From: Bursaphelenchus xylophilus
Lineage: Eukaryota > Nematoda > Chromadorea > Rhabditida > Aphelenchoididae
DNA: 64,000 nt
Direction of reading: 5' to 3'
Assembly (NCBI GenBank): GCA_904066235.2
Contig: CAJFCV020000006.1
Coordinates: 10,540,001-10,604,000 of the forward strand
Part shown: positions 1 through 11,691 of the stretch, one piece after another
Layout: the number at the start of each line of letters is the position of its first letter
Position numbering within the stretch: the first letter of the stretch is position 1
Notes under the pieces: generated by a model
Database searches by the model: none
The model's input: the letters and a program-made list of their open reading frames with translations, nothing else
What the model was told of the DNA's origin: nothing
Made by a program: the position numbers and the translations under genes

Positions 1-3000
1 CAAGGAAGGGGAAGATTCGACGGGAATGCGCCGTTTTCGGATGGCCTTCCCGCCCGAGAACCACCGCAGATCTGGGCCGATAAACGGATTGAGGAACGAA
101 CCCACAGCTGGAATCAGCCTCCGCCCGTGGAATCAAGCCGCTACCTGCAGCCGGACAAATTCCCCAACAGTTTCGATCCGACCGCCCCACCTCCCCGAAA
201 TTTCGATGCCCCACCTCCATTTGCGGACCCACCGAAGCCGGACATGACTCCAGAAATGCTGGAGATGCTCAGAATCCAACAACAGGCTATGGCCGCTCTC
301 AATGCACCGAATATCCCACAACACGTGGATCCGGAGGAACTCTTCGTGGAGCTGAGCCGATTGCCCCCGAACTTGGAAGATCATCAGAATTTGAAGGGAT
401 TCCTGGGAATCCCCGTGGAATTGAAGAGCACACATGAGAATGGTAGGCTTGAGGGGGAGTTGGTAGGGAGTTGGATAGGTTTGCCGGAAGTTTGGAGAAC
501 TTTTGGAAGGTCTGGGATATTGTTTTAGGCAAGGGGGTGATTTAGAAAAAATTTGGGAAATTCATGGAGGTTTTGGTGATTTTTGGGTTGATTTTTGGGG
601 TTTATGAAGCTATGTGGGATTTAGAGTGGTCTGAGAGGAATTTTGGAGAGATATGAGGGGTTTTTGATATTGATTTAGACACAGGTAGTGATGATTTTAG
701 GATTTTTTGGAAATTTTTGGAAAATTTGTGGAGTTGAAGGATCGTGTGGTGAATTTTATGAAACTATTTGAAATTTGAAACATTGTAAGAGTGAAATTCG
801 AGGGATTTGCGGGAATTCGGATATTATTTTAGGTGATTTTATGATTATTATAGAATTTTTTGGAAAATTTTTTTTGATTATTGGTTTTAAAAAGCTGGTG
901 GATGGGAGAAGCGTGAAATATATTGTGTGATTTTGAGTATAAGTTGTTTTTCCAAACCGTAGGGACCGTATTTTAAACAAATTTTTTTGATTTGGGATGT
1001 TGATTTAGGTGAAGCTAAAAATTTTGGAAATTTAGTTGAATGTCGGGTTAATTGAACTTTGTGGGTGTTGTAGATAGATTGAGGAAGATTTTTTTAAAAA
1101 AAATTTCAGGAGTCTTGATCCATACCATTGTGAAATGCACCAACAAAGAGGACGCGCGCCGCCTCATCCAAAGAGATGGAGAATTGGGAATAAAGTAAGA
1201 ATTTTTTATTTTTTTGTGATTTTTAGGTCTGTTATTGGACGCTAGAGGATCTAGAGGCATTTTGGACCTTCTGGAATACATGAATTTAAAATTTTTGATC
1301 ATAAAATGTTAAAAATTTCAAATAATTTCGAGTTTTCTTCAGAATTCGCTGGTCGGATCGTCGAAGTTTCGAAGGAAAATCCCCGTCGCCATCTCACCCG
1401 GAGAGAAAACGTCGAATGGAGCCGCACGACACACCAGTCCCATCGAAAATCCCGGAAAATCAGAGCTGGAAAAACTCGAACAGAGAGAAGGCTGGAAATA
1501 TCTTGTTGCTGAATGTCCCATACAAGTCGAACGAACGTGAAGTCATGAAGTAAGTAGTGATAAAAGAGGTTTGAAAAAAATTGGAGATGTTTTTTGGTGA
1601 TTGGACACTAAAATTTTATGTTTTAGCTACCTCCGAGTCGCTACCGTATACAATGTGGACTTAAAACAGGTCTGTGAGCCGAATTACACGAGATCTGATG
1701 CGTGGGTGGTCACTGTGTTTGACGCAGAGGACCTGCAGAAGCTCCATGGACATCGAGGAACCATTGACGGACGAAATGTCAGGTAGGAGAACGGGTTATA
1801 TTACTTTAGACAGCAAAAGTGGATGATGATTTTTAAAAGAGCTGGAAATTGGTGTAGATAGGGGTATTTTGATGTTTTTTGAAGTGCAGTTTGAAGAATA
1901 TAGCCTTTATTTGAGATTAGAAGTATTAGCGTTGCAGTTTAGCCATAGTTTAGGGTGGAAAAAGAGGTTATATTACTTTAGACATCATATTTGATGATGA
2001 TTTTGGAAGAGCTGGAAATAGGTATAAATCGATGAATATTGATTTGTTTTACTGTTTGGCTTGAAGAATAGAGTCTAGATTTGTCTTTAGAGGTATTTTT
2101 TAGAAGTTTAGAAATTTTTTGGGACTTGGGAGGAGAATATATTATTTTAGACATCAGATGTGATTATTATATGGGAAGGGCTGAAAGTGGGTGTAGATAG
2201 GTGAATATTAGGCAGTTTTTTCATTTTAATTAAATGATCAGGAGTGTATTTCATTTGGATGTGATTTTTTTGTCATATTAGGGAGCATTTCTGGCTCAGG
2301 AGGAGGTTATATTACTTTAGGCATCAAAATAGGTGATGGTTTTGGAAGGGCTGGAAGATGGTGTGGATAGGGGGATATGGATTTGTTTTGATGTTTAGAG
2401 TGAAGATTGGGCAGCGAAAATGTTGATTATGTGGTTTAATTGTTGATGTAGGCGATATTTCCGGCTCAGAAAAGGATTATATTGTTTTAGAGATCAAGAT
2501 TTAGGATTGTCTTGGAAGAGCTGGAAGTTGATGTAGATGGGTGAATAAAAGTTTAAATTGGGGTTTGAAATAAAATTTAGGCTCTAAATTTCATATGTAT
2601 GTGTTCATTTTATAATTTAGGGTGTTCAACATCCCTCCGGAAATGGCCGAAGCCCTCCTCTCGGAAGGAATCCGCGATCGCAAAAAATTGGATGAAGAGC
2701 TCCGAGCATTGCCCAAGAACCCACCAAGACAAGATCCTCCCACCCCACAGCCTCAGCAGCCGATCCCATCATTGCTCAGTCTGGCTCCTGCGGTGATTAA
2801 TCAACCTCCACGCCAACCTCCGGCCTCTTTACCCCGCCCCAATGGCCGTCCCCCAATGTTTTTTGGTCATCAGCCCGCGATCCATCACAAATTCTCGAGA
2901 AATAAGAGGGATTCAGGCGGTGAGTTGATGATTTTTTTGGGGTAGGATGTGTAAAATATGATTTTTTTGGGAAAAAAATTTTTGTGAAAAAAAATGGAAG

Positions 3001-3545
3001 AAAATGTTGAAAAAAAAATTTTTGGAAAAAAATTTTGAAAAAAAAATTTTGAAAAAAAAAATTTGAAAAAAAAATTTTCTGAAAAATTTGAAAAAAATTG
3101 AAAAATAAAATTTTTAGATTTTTTGATTGGAGTGTAAAATACGAGTTCTACTGCTTTTTTTGCTCTATCTTTAAAATTTTATTCAAATTTTTTTTCAGGT
3201 CCTCAACATAACTTTGATGAAGAATCCACTTCCAACGACAACTCCAACCACGAACCCAGCGAAAATCAGCCAATCAACGACGAATTCCACAGCGAATCGA
3301 TCGACGAACCCATCAAAGAAGAGAACGATCTCCCCAAAGTCACTTACGCCTCCTTCGATCAGCCCTCCAAAGTGGAAAGCCCACCGCCGGAGAACAACAA
3401 CGGACAAGAGGAGGGCGGGAAACAGACCGAAGACAGCCCCAACCCTCGCCCTCCACCCCAGCAATATCCCCGGCCGCAGTTCGGCCGAGGTCGCGGCCGC
3501 GGACGCCGAAACTTTGACAATAACCGCGGCCGAAGGCTTTATTGA
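1..3545 (+). CDS. RRM-like RNA-binding protein with RG-rich C terminus (5' partial)
   Basis: Six exons in consistent phase: <1-442, 1110-1194, 1343-1549, 1627-1782, 2621-2919, 3199-3545, giving 511 visible residues; the start lies upstream of the window. The N-terminal part is rich in Pro, Asn and Gln. Two RRM-like folds can be traced. The first contains GFLGIPVEL and later EDARRLIQRDGEL, a pattern like the third strand and second helix of hnRNP F/H- and RBM12-type quasi-RRMs. The second begins ILLLNVPYKSNEREVM and has DAWVVTVF in the RNP1 position and HGHRGTIDGRNVRV at its end. A charged DRKKLDEELRALPK helix, a Pro/Gln linker, an acidic Asn/Glu stretch and a final GRGRGRGRR tract follow. Nuclear RNA binding is inferred from these features. 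Subfamily is uncertain: RBM12-like is my best guess because aromatic RNP residues are missing. Confidence 0.8.
443..1109 (+). other. Long AT-rich intron 1 of the RRM gene
   Basis: GT at 443 and AG at 1108-1109. The body is T/G-rich on this strand with loose repeats of a GATTTTAGGATTTTTTGG-like phrase about every 140 bases. Nothing coding or structured was recognised. Confidence 0.6.
1783..2620 (+). repeat. Tandem repeat filling intron 4 of the RRM gene
   Basis: About five diverged copies of a roughly 165-175 bp unit start near 1793, 1966, 2132, 2303 and 2472. Each contains a TTATATTACTTTAGACATCA-like phrase followed some 30 bases later by GGAAGAGCTGGAAAT and TGTAGATAGG. The intron appears to have grown by tandem duplication. 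Confidence 0.75.
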
Positions 3546-3589
3546 AAATTTAATCCCTAATATTTCATTGTTAACTCGCTGTTAGATCT

Positions 3590-4735
3590 ATAAATTATTG
3601 CTAAATGTCATGTGGGAGGTGTAGAGGGTAAAATGAAAAAAAAATTTTGGCCTAAAATACGACTTTTTTATTTTTGAAAATTTTTAAAATTTGGCCGAAA
3701 AACAATCTTTGGAGTACTCAAATTAGCTAGAAATTATTGATAAATGTCATGTGGGAGATGTAGAGGGCAAAATGAAAAAAAAATTGGCGTAAAATACGAC
3801 TTTTTTATTTTTGAAAAATGCAAAAATTTGCCCGAAAATTGATCTTTGGAGTATTCAAATTAGCTAGAAATTATTGATAAAAGTCCTGTGGGAGATGTAG
3901 AGGGTAAAATGAAAAAAATATGCCTAAAATACGATTTAAAATATTTTTTTTGAAAAATCCAAAAATTTGACCGAAAATTGATCTTTGGAATATTCAAATT
4001 AGCTAGAAATTATTGATAAATGTCATATGGGAGGTTTAGAGTGAAAAATGAAAAAAAACATGCCTAAAATACGACTTTTTTATTTTTGAAAATTTTTAAA
4101 ATTTGGCCGAAAATTAATCTTTGGAGTACTCAAATTCGCTATAAATTATTGCTAAATGCCATATGGTAGGTGTAGAATGAAAAATGAATTTTTTTTGACC
4201 TAAAATACGATTTTTTTATTTTTGAAAATTTTTTAAAAATCCAAAAATTTGACCAAAAATTGATCTTTGGAATATTCAAATTAGCTAGTAATTATTGATA
4301 AATGTCATATGGGAGGTGTAGATGGTAAAACGAAAATTTTTTGACCTAAAATACGATTTTTTTAATTTAAAAATTTTTGAAAAATCCAAAAATTCGGTCG
4401 AAAATTGATCTTTGGAGTACTCAAATTACCTAGAAATTATTGATAAATGTCGCGTAGGGGGTGTAGAGGATAAAATGAATTTTTTTGACCTAAAATAAGA
4501 TTCTTAAAATTTTTAAAAATTTTGAAAAATCCAAAAATTCGGCCGGAAATTGATCTTTAGAATATTCAAATTAGCCATAAATTATTGCTAAATGTCATGT
4601 GGGACGTGTAGAGTGAAAAATAAAAAAATTGACATAACGATTTTTTTAAATAAATTTTGAAAAATTTTGAAAAATTCAAAAATTCGACCGAAAATTGATC
4701 TTTGGAATATTCAAATTAGCTAGAAATTAAAAAAT
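3590..4735 (+). repeat. Satellite downstream of the RRM gene, about 125-135 bp period
   Basis: Eight or nine copies of a unit containing TAGAAATTATTGATAAATG, GGGAGGTGTAGAGGG, CCTAAAATACGA and AAAATTGATCTTTGGAGTA in fixed order. It fills nearly the whole interval between the stop at 3545 and the next gene. Copies differ by small indels and substitutions. Confidence 0.85.
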
Positions 4736-4805
4736 AATCCCACTTGGACCTCGAAAATCAACCTCGGTCGGTCGATTCCACCGATTTTTTCGACCAATTT
4801 CCGGC

Positions 4806-7800
4806 ATGATGGAGGAGGATTATTCCTTGAATAAATTCGCCGCCGATGTGGAGGAAGCGTCCGCAGCCTCATCCGAGCATCAGATCAAGCAAGTTTTTCT
4901 TTAAGTTAATTTTTTTGGCCCAATTCTTACTGTAACATAAAAAAATTTTTTTTTGAAATTCACATGTCATGGATAATATAAATCATAAAATTTGCCGTAT
5001 TTTAGCGCCAAGAATTATGAGCCAGTCAGTCAGTGGTCCAACAAACCGGTGGACTATCATTTCCTGTCGTTATTGGGATCTGGAGCGTAGGTTTTGTCAT
5101 GGAGAATATATTGATCTGGTTTGATATCAAATTTCTCGAATTTCCAGGACCGCTGACGTTCTGAAGGCTCGGAATGTGAAAGAGTATCGATTCTGCGCCG
5201 TCAAGTTGATGGTTTTCCCGGACAAACATCGAAAGGAGATCGTAAGTTATATGAAGTTAGGGCGCAGCTCGCGGACAAAAAATTTGCGGATTTTTGCGAT
5301 TTTTGAAATGGATTTGACTAAATAATCATTCGATCAGTCTAATAAGAGGAGTTGTGATGTGATAAAGTTGGTTTTCAAACAAATATTTGCAGATCCGAGA
5401 GATCCGCTCCTTGAACTACCTAAATCACCCAAATCTCGTCGATCTCCATGCAGTTTCGGTCCTCAATGGCAATACCGCCTTCATTGTGACCCCAATCTAC
5501 CGTAGTGTGAGCACGCTGCTCAAGGAATCAATGAAGTTGAAGGTAAGGGAAAATTTGAAAGAAATTTTCTTATTGCACTGTGCAAAAAAAGATTTTGCTC
5601 TTTTTGGATAGGGCAATGGGTGAAATGCCAATTTGATAAAGCATAATGATAAAGCAATGAATTTCTGGCGTAGTTTTAAATTTTCAGTGAGCTATTATTC
5701 AAATTGACTGCACAGTGCAAAAAAAAATTCTGCACAGTGCAGTTAAATCAAGTAGGATTTTCGAACTGTGCAAAAAAAAAAAATAATTTTTACTCTGCAC
5801 ATAAGGAGGAATAGGGATTTTTTTAGCGTAGTTAAAATTTTCACTGCACCTTAGCCAAACCTGACTGCACAGTGCGAAGAAATAAATTCTGCACAGTGCA
5901 GTAAAATCAAATAGGATTTTCGCACTGTGCAAAACAAAAAACAGATTTTTGCACAGTGCAGAGTGGTGAACAGGGTTTTTTTCAGCATGGTTAGAAATTT
6001 GCACCATGCCATAACCAAAATTGACCGCACAGTGCGAAGAAATAAATTCTGCACCAAAATCAAATAGGATTTTCGCACTGTGCAAAACAAAAGACAGATT
6101 TTTGCACAGTGCAGAATGAGAGAAGAGTTTTTTTTATCATAGTTAGAAATTTGCACAGTGCGATAGCCAAAACTGACCGCACAGTGCAAAGAAATAAATT
6201 CTGCACCGTGCAGTGAAATTGAATCGGATTTTTGCACAGTGCAATTGCAAAAAATCCAAAAAAAAAAAAAAAGATTTCAAATTTTCAGCGCTTCAACGAC
6301 ATGAGCCCGCCGTTCGCGCCGGTCAGCGAGAAATGCGCCGGCGAATTGATGTACCAACTTCTGGACGGGACCTCCTTCATGCACCAGAATGGCTACATGC
6401 ACCGTGACCTGAAGAGCGACAACTTGATGCTGGATGACTATGCGACGTTGAAGATTGTCGACTTTGGTGTGACTCGTCCGTTCAGCACGTTTGAGAGGAA
6501 GGGTTTGGGAAAAATGGGAACCCCCTGCGGCACTCCGTATTTTATGGCGCCGGAAGTGGCGTTGAGGTTTCTGGATGAGCAGAATCCGGACTATGATGTG
6601 AGGGCGGAGACTTGGTAAGCGGTTTTGTGTCGGTTTTGAGCGATTTGGAGGGGTTTCCTTGATTTTCAGGGTTTTCGTGGTGGGACCCAAAATTTTTTTT
6701 ATTGAGGCTGAAATGCCCCAAAATGGACGGTTTGGGGGTTTTTAAATCGTTTTTAGGTCCTCGTGTATAGCATAGTATCCATTTTTGCATCTTTCTCAGT
6801 ATTAGAAGTTTTCGTGGTGGTACCCAAAAAAAATTTTTTTGACCCTGAAATACCTCAAAATGAAAGGTTTTGGTGGTTTTATGTCCCCGTATATCGCGGA
6901 GTATCCATTTTTACCTGTTTCTCGCGATTGGAAGTTTTCGTGGTGGGACCAAAAAATTATTTTAAAGTTGTCCATAACCGTCGAAATTTGATGTTTTTTG
7001 AATTTTTAAGACTCTAAAATGATAAATAAATTTTTTTATTGTTTTTACAGGTTTTCGTGGCGAGACCAAAACTTTTTTCCCCGATTTAAAAAAAAAATTG
7101 CAATCTTTTTTTATCATCGTATTTTAGGAGTATTGGTGTTGTTCTCTGCGAATTTGTCTTCGCGCAGGTCCCATATTCCCTGTTCAACATGACCAGCCCT
7201 GCCTTTTGGGAGCAAATCAATGCTTTACAGTATGAGGTAAGTTACAGTAACCCATTTTTTGTGTGATTTTTGATGACCAATGACGTCATTGATTTTTTAG
7301 TCCACCCCAAAATGGCATGAAATGTTTGAAACGAAGAAAATCGCGCCGCTGAAAAAGAAGTTGTCCAAGAAATGCATCGAATTCATCGAAAAGTGCCTGG
7401 TCGGCGATTATGTCAAGAGAAGGACGGCCTCGAAGCTGCTCAGAGACGACTGGGTGAAGCAGTTCAAGGGCAAAAAGAAGCACATCTTTTTGGAACTGCT
7501 GGATGACGAGCTCTTGAAAAGGACCAAAAAGTACGCGGACAAGAAGAATCAGGAGATTTGGGCGAGTAAAAACCCGTCGTCGGGGAAGAGAGTGCTCGCC
7601 ACGGTCCTGCTGAAACCTAAAGATAAGGTAAATTCGATTTTTACTACGTTTTTTGGTCGGTTTTGGAATTTTTGGATCTTGCACTGTGCGGTGAAATTTA
7701 AATTGCCGATTGCACGGTGCGTTCGGAATAAAGTTTTGGTTGCACTGTGCGGTAGGAGATATAATTTATATGTCATGCAAGGTTCATAAAAAAATTGGTG

Positions 7801-9869
7801 AAAACTTTACATTGCACCGTGCAGTTTGGCAAAAAAGAATTTTTGCACTGTGCGGTAAAATTGGAATTGCCGATTGCACAGTGCGTTCTGGATAAAATTT
7901 TGTCGCACTCTGCCATTTGAGAAATAATTTATCTGTCCTGCACGGTGCATGAAAATTTTGACGATAAAGATTCATTGCACCGTGCAGTTTGGCAAAAAAG
8001 AATTTTTGCACTGTGCAGTGAAATCAAAATCTCTGATTGCACGGTGCGTTCTGAATAAATTTTTGTCGCACTGTGCAGTATGAAAGATCAACCGTCTTTG
8101 CTGCACAGTGCATAAAAATTTTGCCGAAAACTTTGCATTGCACCGTGCAGTTTGACTAAAAATTGGATCTTGCACTGTGCAAAAAAATGAAAAAATTTTT
8201 ATTTCAGATGTACCTGTTGGAGTTTGCGTTGGACATCAAAGACCAAAAGCACTTTGAGAGGAATGCCGAGCAGACAATTCGAGCCAATTTCTGTCAGCTG
8301 ACCAACGCCAAAATCATTGAGTAAGAATTGGCTGATAGGTCATGGATAATATAAATTTTTTGAGGGTTTGGGGTAAAATACGTTCATTTCAAGGGTTTTG
8401 TTAGTTTTTGGAACGTTTACAAGAGCCTTACACCAAAAAAATTAAGGTTTTTTCTATATTATCCATGACAAAAATCAAAAAATTTCAAATTTTTGATGAA
8501 AAATCAGATTGTAGATAGTCCTAGTGGATTGCAAATGATCTAATTTTCAGTGGGAATCAATTCTTCTACCTCACCGAGAAGCTGTTGACCTTGGCCAACC
8601 AGTACATTAACCATCGCTCCATCGCGGCCGATCTGGTCTCATTCAGCGGCCGTGTCGACTTTGATCCCGAAACCTTTGCCGATCACTGTCTGCTGGCGGT
8701 GTCGACCAGTTTCAAAGAGCTCGCCCTGAAGCTGGAACGGGAATGCCCTGAGGCGTTGGATCATATGCAAACCGCAATTCAGAAATTTCCCGTCGAATTG
8801 GACGACGAGAAGATTCAGAAAGCGGCCAGAAGAGAGGTCCCGGGCCTGGGCAGGTCCAGTGGGCAGGCCGAGCCCGCCCGCAGAGCCAGCACTGGGAAAA
8901 TGTAAGGTTTTGGCAAGGGTAATATAATTTTTTGAGGGATAATTTAACTTTTTGTCTAAAATAAGGTCGTTTTGGACTAAAAGCGTTGCGGCAGAACCCT
9001 CCCCCCTTTTTGAAGGCTCCCCCTCACTTTGGAAATTGAAAAATACGAGGTGTGACATGTTATACGATGGAAATTTTTTTCAAATTGAGAAAAATTGGGT
9101 ATGACATCTTAATTTGAAAAAAATTGCATCGTATTAGATGTCATACGTAATTTTTTCAATTTGAAAAAAATCATCGTATAACATGTCACACCTCGTTTTT
9201 TTCAATTTGAAAAAGAAAATTCATCGTATAACATGTCACATCTAATTTTTTCAATTTGAAAAAAAAAATTTCATCGTATGACATGTCACCCCTCATTTTT
9301 CTCAATTTGAAAAAAAAATCATCGTATAACATGTCACACCTCATTTTTCTGAATTAAAAAAAATTTTCATCGTATAACATGTCACACCTAATTTTTCTCA
9401 ATTTGAAGAAAATTTTCATCGTATGACATGTCACACCTTATTGTTTTCAATGTGAAAAAAAATTCATCGTATAACATGTCACACATAATTTTTTCTAAAA
9501 AAAATTCATCGTATAACATGTCACACCTAATTTTTCTCAATTTGAAAAATTTTTTTATCGTATAACATGTCACACCTAGTTTTTTCAATTCTCAAAATGG
9601 GGGAGTGTTCAAAAAGGGGGAGAGTTCAGATCTTTTGGCAGGCTGAACCGACTGAAAAGCCTTGGAAATTGGTAGATAAGAAAGCGGATGACTTTTAGCT
9701 TTCTAAAAAATGATTTTTTAGGCCATCGCTTTTCGTCAAGTCCAGCGAAAGTTCGCTTTCTTCCCTGCGCAGCTTCAAGGAACGCCTGAATCGCCGCAGA
9801 AAGTCGGTCCCCACCAAGTATCTGGACTTTATGATGGACAGCCGCGTCGATAGCGAACCCTTTGATTGA
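4806..9869 (+). CDS. Ste20-group protein kinase, OSR1/SPAK/Fray-like
   Basis: Ten exons: 4806-4888, 5006-5086, 5148-5241, 5393-5542, 6289-6614, 7128-7236, 7301-7627, 8208-8320, 8551-8901, 9722-9869; 593 residues. Kinase landmarks: glycine loop GSGATADV (52-59), AVK lysine 74, HRDLKSDN (174-181), DFG (194-196), APE (223-225). All catalytic residues are present, so it should be active rather than a STRAD-type pseudokinase. After the C-lobe and a basic linker, residues 391-480 (YLLEFALDIKDQ, then IIDGNQFFYL) resemble the OSR1 C-terminal docking domain, remotely. In OSR1/SPAK, WNK kinases activate the enzyme and it phosphorylates ion cotransporters; that role here is inference. The first intron needs a GC donor at 4889 to keep frame from the ATG at 4806. 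An ATG at 4846 with the GT at 4893 is the alternative first exon. Kinase call is firm, subfamily moderate. Confidence 0.85.
5575..6245. repeat. GCACNGTGC palindrome array in kinase intron 4
   Basis: About twenty copies of GCAC-N-GTGC spaced 20-60 bases, in diverged tandem units of about 130 bases that also share GGTTAGAAATTTGCAC-type phrases. The array lies between exons ending at 5542 and starting at 6289. Confidence 0.85.
6665..7080 (+). repeat. GTTTTCGTGGTGGGACC repeats in kinase intron 5
   Basis: Four units near 6669, 6809, 6942 and 7051, each with TTTTCGTGG(T/C)G(G/A)GACC followed by an A/T run; some spacers also carry GTATATCGCGGAGTATCCAT-like text. The same phrase recurs at 9917 (inverted), 33000, 33605, 41000-41570, 48765, 61500-62250 and 63935. 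Confidence 0.8.
7678..8190. repeat. GCACNGTGC palindrome array in kinase intron 7
   Basis: Some seventeen palindromes at 20-50 base spacing between exons ending 7627 and starting 8208. Many are GCACCGTGC or GCACGGTGC, alternating with GCACTGTGC, in 150-base imperfect units. Confidence 0.85.
8990..9632. mobile_element. Fold-back element with internal satellite in kinase intron 9
   Basis: The ends are inverted copies of about 45 bases: CCCCCCTTTTTGAAGGCTCC at the left pairs with GTTCAAAAAGGGGGAGAG at the right, and both continue into TTGAAAA/TTTTCAA. Between them lie about ten direct copies of a roughly 55-bp unit with CATCGTATAACATGTCACAC and TTTCTCAATTTGAAAAA, the first copy being inverted. 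The structure suggests a nonautonomous TIR element whose interior was amplified. Confidence 0.7.
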
Positions 9870-10193
9870 GTTTTGTTGTCAGTAAACGGCTTACAACTGG
9901 ATTTTTGAATTTTTTTTTGGTCCCACCACGAAAAATTGAACGCTGAAAAAACGCAGAAAAAGGGGGAAATAATGAAATATACGTTCAATTGTGAGCTTCT
10001 CTTTGATTTTTTTGCAAAAATCGACCGATTTTCAGTCAGAAAAATTCAAAAAAAAATTTGGCGGGAAATTCAAAAATTCAAATTTTTCGATTTTTCCAAA
10101 TTTCAAAAACTCTAAATTTGATTGAAAAATCAAGTCGGCTGGTCGGTTCTTATCGCAAAGTGAAGAAAAAGAAACTTTTTTTGACGAGAAATC

Positions 10194-10651
10194 ATGTGGG
10201 ATGTAAGTTTTTACCATGGATAATATAAAATCTTGTCGATTTTAGCCAAACTTTTGTTGGTTTTTGAGCGATAAACTAATGTGCTACAAAATTTAGAGTC
10301 TCTTCATCGTGATGACGGAGATTTCGCTGGTTTTCGGAGCGCTGGTCTACCTTTACACTCAATGTAAGTGAAAATACTCGAAAATTTCGGGTTTATTTTG
10401 CTTTTTTGTTCATTTATTATAACAGAATGGCTATAAATATCTTTTCAGACCGAGAAGAGAGCCTTCAACTGGAGCCTTCGCCTTCTTTTTGCCAATCGGC
10501 CCCGCCAATTCAATTCGAATCCAGAAAATCCTCGGCCAACTTGAGCTCCGATGCATTGGAAGAGCCCAGCACCACCGTGAATTCGCTTCCGTTGAGCCGT
10601 GAGGCCGCTACTGAAATGGCTGAGAATCCCGTTGCTGCCGAAGTCCATTAA
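10194..10651 (+). CDS. Small single-pass membrane protein, family not recognised
   Basis: Three exons, 10194-10202, 10297-10363 and 10449-10651, with GTAAGT donors and TTTAG/TTTCAG acceptors, encode 92 residues. After MWD, residues 4-25 form one hydrophobic helix (SLFIVMTEISLVFGALVYLY), followed by YREE and a Ser/Glu/Pro-rich hydrophilic tail without cysteine pairs or known motifs. With only three residues before the helix it could be an N-terminal anchor or signal peptide. The gene starts about 325 bases after the kinase stop on the same strand, close enough to be a downstream operon gene trans-spliced to SL2. I do not recognise the family. The splice phases support the model; the nine-base coding part of exon 1 is the weakest piece. 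Confidence 0.55.
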
Positions 10652-11690
10652 TTTCTTGAGTAAATCGATTGCTGTAAATTTTGGAATTTAGACCTTCCTT
10701 CGTATACAATGTCACCTCATAAAAAAGGTGTCATTGGCGTTTACAGGGCTGAAAATATTTATTATAATGATTTTGGCATTTAGAAATTCCTGGCAATGAT
10801 TTATTTGCTAAAACTATCGGCCGTATAAAATGTCACCCGCAGGCTGCGTCCTGTAATACTCGCCAAAACAGCCGCAAATCATTTTCAGGCGTATTTTAGA
10901 GATGAACAGTCATTCACTTTCTTCTATATCAATTTCCGAAGCCTTTCAGTTCAAAACGGCGTATTTACAGACCTAAAATTAATATCATCCTTCATAAAGT
11001 CATATTATCCTTGTAAAAATCTTACATTTTCCAATGCTGGCTCTGCGGCCTAGTTCGGCCTGTCCGCTAGACCTGCCCCGGCCTGGGTAAAGTCACTTGG
11101 AGAGGGAAGCATTTTGCCACATTTTTGATACTTCCCGGATGCAAAATGGTACGTTTTTTGCCAATGGATCAGGTCCCCCATTGTACAGCTCTTTGCGAAC
11201 GAAAACATTTGATTTATCCGTATAAGATGTCGCCTGCAGGCTGCGGCCTACAATGCTTTCAAAAACCGACTAAAAATTAATTCTAATCGTATTTTAAAGT
11301 AAAATAAGGATTTTCAGGCAATCCAAAGTGAATCTTATGCATTTTCTACCTCCTTTTTGAAGAGTTTTCTCTTATTTTACATCAAATCCGATTGCGCAAT
11401 AAACAGCGGATCGTCCTCTAAAACCTCCCGTTTTTGCCAAGCATTTGCGGCCAGCGCAAATGTCAACCAACTTCCGATCCAATCCTCTCCTTCTCTGCCA
11501 CTCTCTCCGACTTGCTCGCTGTTTGTTGGCACATGTTTTTTCGGCTAGTATAACATCGCAAAGTGACCCTTTTTGGGGTGTTTTCTCGCGACAATTATGA
11601 CCGGTCAAACTCGTCGCCATATGGTCAGTGGAGACGAGAGCGGAGAGACAATGGATTCTTGGGTTTTGAGTGGATAATGGGACAGTTTTA
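10652..11690. other. Intergenic DNA, partly GC-richer island
   Basis: No exon was recognised. 10680-10860 and 11210-11245 carry phrases such as CGTATACAATGTCACC and CTGCAGGCTGCGG, apparently copies of one old repeat. 11380-11650 is GC-richer and unique-looking, with no convincing frame. Confidence 0.5.
11094..11183. mobile_element. Half copy of the CAGTGGGGGAC MITE
   Basis: Matches the right half of the element at 57521-57767 (GGGAAGCATTTTG, CAAAATGGTACGTTTTTTGCC, GATCAGGTCCCCCA) and ends in TTG followed by TA. The left half is missing. Confidence 0.65.
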
Positions 11691-11691
11691 T

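Noticed and set aside
4806..9869. STRAD pseudokinase as identity of the kinase gene
   Set aside because: HRD, DFG, the AVK lysine and the glycine loop are intact, unlike typical STRAD proteins; the C-terminal region also fits OSR1/SPAK better.
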